Below, piece after piece: positions 61,474 to 64,000 of a DNA stretch of 64,000 bases. This DNA comes from Myxococcales bacterium (GTDB lineage: Bacteria; Myxococcota_A; Polyangia; Polyangiales; Ga0077539). The first letter of the stretch is position 1, and every line of letters starts with the position of its first letter. The DNA lies in NCBI GenBank assembly GCA_013298625.1, contig JAAFIF010000001.1, positions 1 through 64,000 of the forward strand, given 5' to 3'. Position numbers and translations under genes: made by a program. The notes under the pieces were generated by a model. It searched no databases and had not been told where the DNA came from. It was given only the letters and a program-made list of their open reading frames with translations.

Positions 61474-62792
61474 AATGGGCGGCGGCTGGGGCGCTCGTCG
61501 CGTGCGCGCCCGCGGTCACGACCGGCGGCGTGCGCGCGCCGGTAGCGAGGGTGGTCGCCGCTGACGCCGCGAACCACGACGCTCACGCGACGGACGCAAC
61601 ACCGCCGACGCGAGCGATGGTCACGCGCCGAGGCGTGTGCCTCTTTCGCGACGGCGCGCGGCTGCGGCTCGTGGGATCGAGCGCGTTTCACTTGCACGAA
61701 GAGAGCGTGCGCGCGGGGCTCGGCTGGCAGCCTTCGCGCACCACAATTCAAGCCACGTTCGACACCGCGCTGCGCAACGGCGTGCGCGTGCTCAGGGTCG
61801 CAGCGTTCAACGAGAAGCCCGACGCGCACGAGACGATTCAGCGCGCGCTCGGCGAGCTGCGCGAAGAGAACCTCGTCGCGCTCGATCGCGTCATCGCCGA
61901 GGCGCACGCGCGAGATGTGCTGCTCGTGGTGGTCCTGTCGAACTACTGGGACGACTACGGCGGGCTGCCGCGGTACCTGCAGTGGCTCGGGCTCCCGTCG
62001 GACTACGAGCACAGGGCGCTCTCGATGAGAGACGCCCGCGTGCGCGCGGCGCTGGCGGCGTACATGCGGGCGATCGTCACGCGTCGCAACACGATCACGG
62101 GGAGGATCTACCGCGACGAGCCCACGATCCTCGCGTGGGAGCTCATGAACGAGCCGCGCGGGACCAACCTGCACGACCGGGGACGCACGTTCGCGGGGTT
62201 CGTCCACGAGCTCGCGACGGCGGTCAAAGACGCGGGCGCGCGGCAGCTCGTGGTCGCAGGAGACGAGGGCTACGACAGCGATCCGCGCGGGTACGACACG
62301 AGCTTCTGGAACCGGCTCGATGACCGGCTCATCAACGCGGCCCGCGGAGAGAGCTATCGACGGGTGGTCGAGGACCCAGCGATCGACGCGGCGACGGTGC
62401 ACTGGTACCCGGATCACTGGAGGGTTCCTGCGGGGATCGCGCGCGAGGGCGGCGAGCGGTGGCTGCGCGAGCACGCGGCGATCGCGCTGGCCGCGGACAA
62501 GCCGGTGCTCTTCGAAGAGTTCGGGCTGATGGCCCCGCGCCACCCGTCGTTGACCGAGCGCAGAGAGACGTACGAAGCGTGGTTTTCGACGGCGTTTTCG
62601 CTGCCCAACGTCGCCGCCGCCATGCCCTGGGGCATGCACTGGAACCCCACTTTTCAAGAGCGCGACGGCTTCGAGTGGGGCGCGCGCGAGGGCGACGACG
62701 ACCCCTACGCCGCCATCGTCCGGCGCTGGAGCGAGCGGTTCGCTCGAGACCGAAGCGCCACAGGCTGCACCCGCGAAGAGCGCGGACTGTGA
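61458..62792 (+). CDS. Lipoprotein glycoside hydrolase, GH5-type mannanase
   Basis: 444 residues from GTG 61458, overlapping the previous stop. The signal [16 protein letters not shown] has lipobox LVAC. The (beta/alpha)8 fold of GH5 is shown by the catalytic acid in [13 protein letters not shown] (near residue 231), the nucleophile Glu in LFEEFGL (near 353), a His-Trp-Tyr segment VHWYPDHW and the tryptophans in AMPWGMHW. The pattern is closest to endo-beta-1,4-mannanase (GH5_7). Surface-bound and likely to act on plant or fungal mannan. Substrate inferred from motifs only. Confidence 0.83.
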   Translation: MRSALKWAAAGALVACAPAVTTGGVRAPVARVVAADAANHDAHATDATPPTRAMVTRRGVCLFRDGARLRLVGSSAFHLHEESVRAGLGWQPSRTTIQATFDTALRNGVRVLRVAAFNEKPDAHETIQRALGELREENLVALDRVIAEAHARDVLLVVVLSNYWDDYGGLPRYLQWLGLPSDYEHRALSMRDARVRAALAAYMRAIVTRRNTITGRIYRDEPTILAWELMNEPRGTNLHDRGRTFAGFVHELATAVKDAGARQLVVAGDEGYDSDPRGYDTSFWNRLDDRLINAARGESYRRVVEDPAIDAATVHWYPDHWRVPAGIAREGGERWLREHAAIALAADKPVLFEEFGLMAPRHPSLTERRETYEAWFSTAFSLPNVAAAMPWGMHWNPTFQERDGFEWGAREGDDDPYAAIVRRWSERFARDRSATGCTREERGL

Positions 62793-62820
62793 TAAGAACG
62801 GCCCCCTCGAAGAGACGCCA

Positions 62821-63522
62821 ATGGGAGCACAGTGGAAGCAGAAGGGCCGCGAAGCCAACGCCAACGCCAAAGGAAAGGTGATGGGCAAGCTCGCGAAAGA
62901 GATCATGGTCGCCGCGCGAGACGGGGCTGACCCGTCGATGAACGCGCGCTTGCGCATGGCGGTCGAAGCCGCGCGCAAGGTCTCGATGACCAAGGACACG
63001 ATCGAGCGCGCGATCAAGAAGGGCTCTGGGCAGCTCGACGGCACGATCGTGTTCGAGACGGTGACGTACGAGGGGTTCACGCCTCACATGGTTCCGGTCA
63101 TCGTCGAGTGCCTGACGGACAACCGCAATCGCACGTCGTCCAACATCAAAGTGCTGTTTCGCAAGGGACAGCTCGCGACGAGCGGCGCGATCTCGTGGGA
63201 CTTCGATCGCCTCGGCGCGATCGAAGCGACGCCTCCCGCGGCGGGCACCGACGCCGACGAAGCCGCGATCGAAGCGGGCGCGCAGGACCTCGAAGCCGGC
63301 GACGACGGGCAGACGATCTTCTACACCGCGCCGACGGAGCTCGACCTGGTCAGCAAGGCCCTCGCCGAGCGCAAGTGGACCGTCACCTCGTCGAAGCTCA
63401 TCTGGAAGGCGAAGAACCCCGTCGCCGTCGACGACGAGGCCAAGCGCGGCGAGGTCGAAGCGTTCTTGAGCGCCATCGACGAGGACGACGACGTGCAGAC
63501 CCTGTTCGTCGGGATCGCCTGA
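62821..63522 (+). CDS. yebC: YebC/TACO1-family protein
   Basis: 233 residues. The family core is clear: [72 protein letters not shown] and the late acidic VQTLFVG end. YebC-type proteins have been described as DNA-binding regulators and more recently as ribosome-associated factors that relieve stalling at proline runs. It starts [11 protein letters not shown] in place of the usual MAGHSKW, a known variant. Single gene, 28 bp after the mannanase. Confidence 0.9.
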   Translation: MGAQWKQKGREANANAKGKVMGKLAKEIMVAARDGADPSMNARLRMAVEAARKVSMTKDTIERAIKKGSGQLDGTIVFETVTYEGFTPHMVPVIVECLTDNRNRTSSNIKVLFRKGQLATSGAISWDFDRLGAIEATPPAAGTDADEAAIEAGAQDLEAGDDGQTIFYTAPTELDLVSKALAERKWTVTSSKLIWKAKNPVAVDDEAKRGEVEAFLSAIDEDDDVQTLFVGIA

Positions 63523-63547
63523 AATCCCAGCGTATTCGCTGCCTCGA

Positions 63548-64000
63548 TCAGTTCGAGAAGATCACGCGACCGAAGCGCGGGGCGAAGTGAAAGTTGCCCT
63601 GACCGAGCGTCGGTGACCACGCCAGCGAGTCGCTCTGACCGTCGCGAAACGAGTACACGTTCATCCGCCAGTAGTCGCCCGCGCGCGGCGGAACCGCGGT
63701 GCGTCCTGCGCCGTCGAAATCGCTCCACGGGATGGCCATCTCGATCACGTAGCGCCGTCCGCGGGTGATCACCGCGCGCGTCTGCATGTGCGTGGCCCAC
63801 TCCTGGTGGCCGAACAATCGCTGCCCGCCCGGCCCCTGCGTGATGGGCTGATTGTAGTCGTCGAAGCGCGTCTCCCAGCGCGCGCCCGACGGGTCCACTT
63901 GGAGCTCGTAGTAGTGGGTGTTGTTGCTCGGATCGCCGGGCTGAATCATCAGCTCGACCGCGCTGGCGCGCTCCCACAGGTGCGGGTCCGTGTCCGTCGG
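63548..64000 (-). CDS. CBM9-like carbohydrate-binding domain protein (5' truncated)
   Basis: The last 150 residues are visible and the start lies past the right edge. The segments TDPHLWERASAVELMIQ, YYELQVDPSGARWE, YVIEMAIPWSDFDG and AGDYWRMNVYSFRDG are the pattern of family 9 carbohydrate-binding domains with their conserved Trp and acidic residues. It ends with a short strand (FGRVIFSN) at the stop. The protein is probably secreted and could pair with polysaccharide-degrading enzymes such as the GH5-type lipoprotein encoded at 61458. Confidence 0.78.
   Translation of the reverse strand, partial: PTDTDPHLWERASAVELMIQPGDPSNNTHYYELQVDPSGARWETRFDDYNQPITQGPGGQRLFGHQEWATHMQTRAVITRGRRYVIEMAIPWSDFDGAGRTAVPPRAGDYWRMNVYSFRDGQSDSLAWSPTLGQGNFHFAPRFGRVIFSN

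Noticed and set aside
1..64000. Search for mobile elements, prophage, toxin-antitoxin pairs or CRISPR
   Set aside because: No transposase, integrase, terminal repeats, phage structural genes or repeat-spacer array could be seen.

Overview
The window is GC-rich chromosomal DNA with dense, mostly non-overlapping genes on both strands. It carries four Ser/Thr protein kinases, many lipoproteins, IgGFc-like/thrombospondin-3 and MopE-type Cys-rich surface proteins, PATAN (DUF4388) proteins, an AgmX/PglI-type protein and a sigma-54 activator fused to a kinase. This mix is typical of Myxococcota (Polyangia, perhaps Sandaracinaceae-like); that assignment is inferred from gene content because no rRNA is present. 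I see no phage, transposase, integrase or CRISPR array.

Layout. 1-2991: 3'-truncated surface protein. 3103-12909: a mostly minus-strand signalling block. Reading in the direction of transcription it holds pstB, a REC-GGDEF diguanylate cyclase, a Ser/Thr kinase with a C-terminal PilZ domain, an EAL phosphodiesterase one base downstream, a PilZ domain fused to a sigma-28-type sigma factor, a lipoprotein, another kinase and phoU. One small plus-strand exported protein sits inside it. 13038-16334: SDR reductase, NlpC/P60-like protein and a membrane kinase. 16361-19153: an Hsp70-like ATPase with a long N-terminal extension. 19473-24089: lipoproteins, miaE, a HAD nucleotidase, rpmG-rpmB and tRNA-Leu(CAA). 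24166-26573: a coupled ketosynthase/acyltransferase pair. 26718-29449: AgmX-like, PATAN and roadblock-like proteins, with a 22-bp tandem palindromic repeat upstream of the last. 30149-34975: a 1608-residue metzincin lipoprotein. 35258-39999: hisD, cysS and a PATAN-J-TPR protein. 40027-47776: lipoproteins including a CAP protein, nagZ, a MATE exporter and a beta-propeller-like protein. 47800-56910: the kinase/sigma-54 regulator, a membrane protein, a divergent pseudokinase/response-regulator pair and a CHAD protein. 57056-64000: MopE-repeat protein, SCP2-AMACR operon, Cys-rich lipoprotein, GH5-type mannanase, a YebC-family protein and a partial CBM9-like protein.

The most notable system is the c-di-GMP block at 6358-12036. 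It encodes synthesis, degradation and two PilZ effectors: one is a protein kinase and the other a sigma factor. Both PilZ domains keep the RxxxR and [D/N]xSxxG ligand motifs. This suggests that c-di-GMP could act directly on both phosphorylation and promoter selection. Domain calls come from motifs read in the sequence; the regulatory model is inference.
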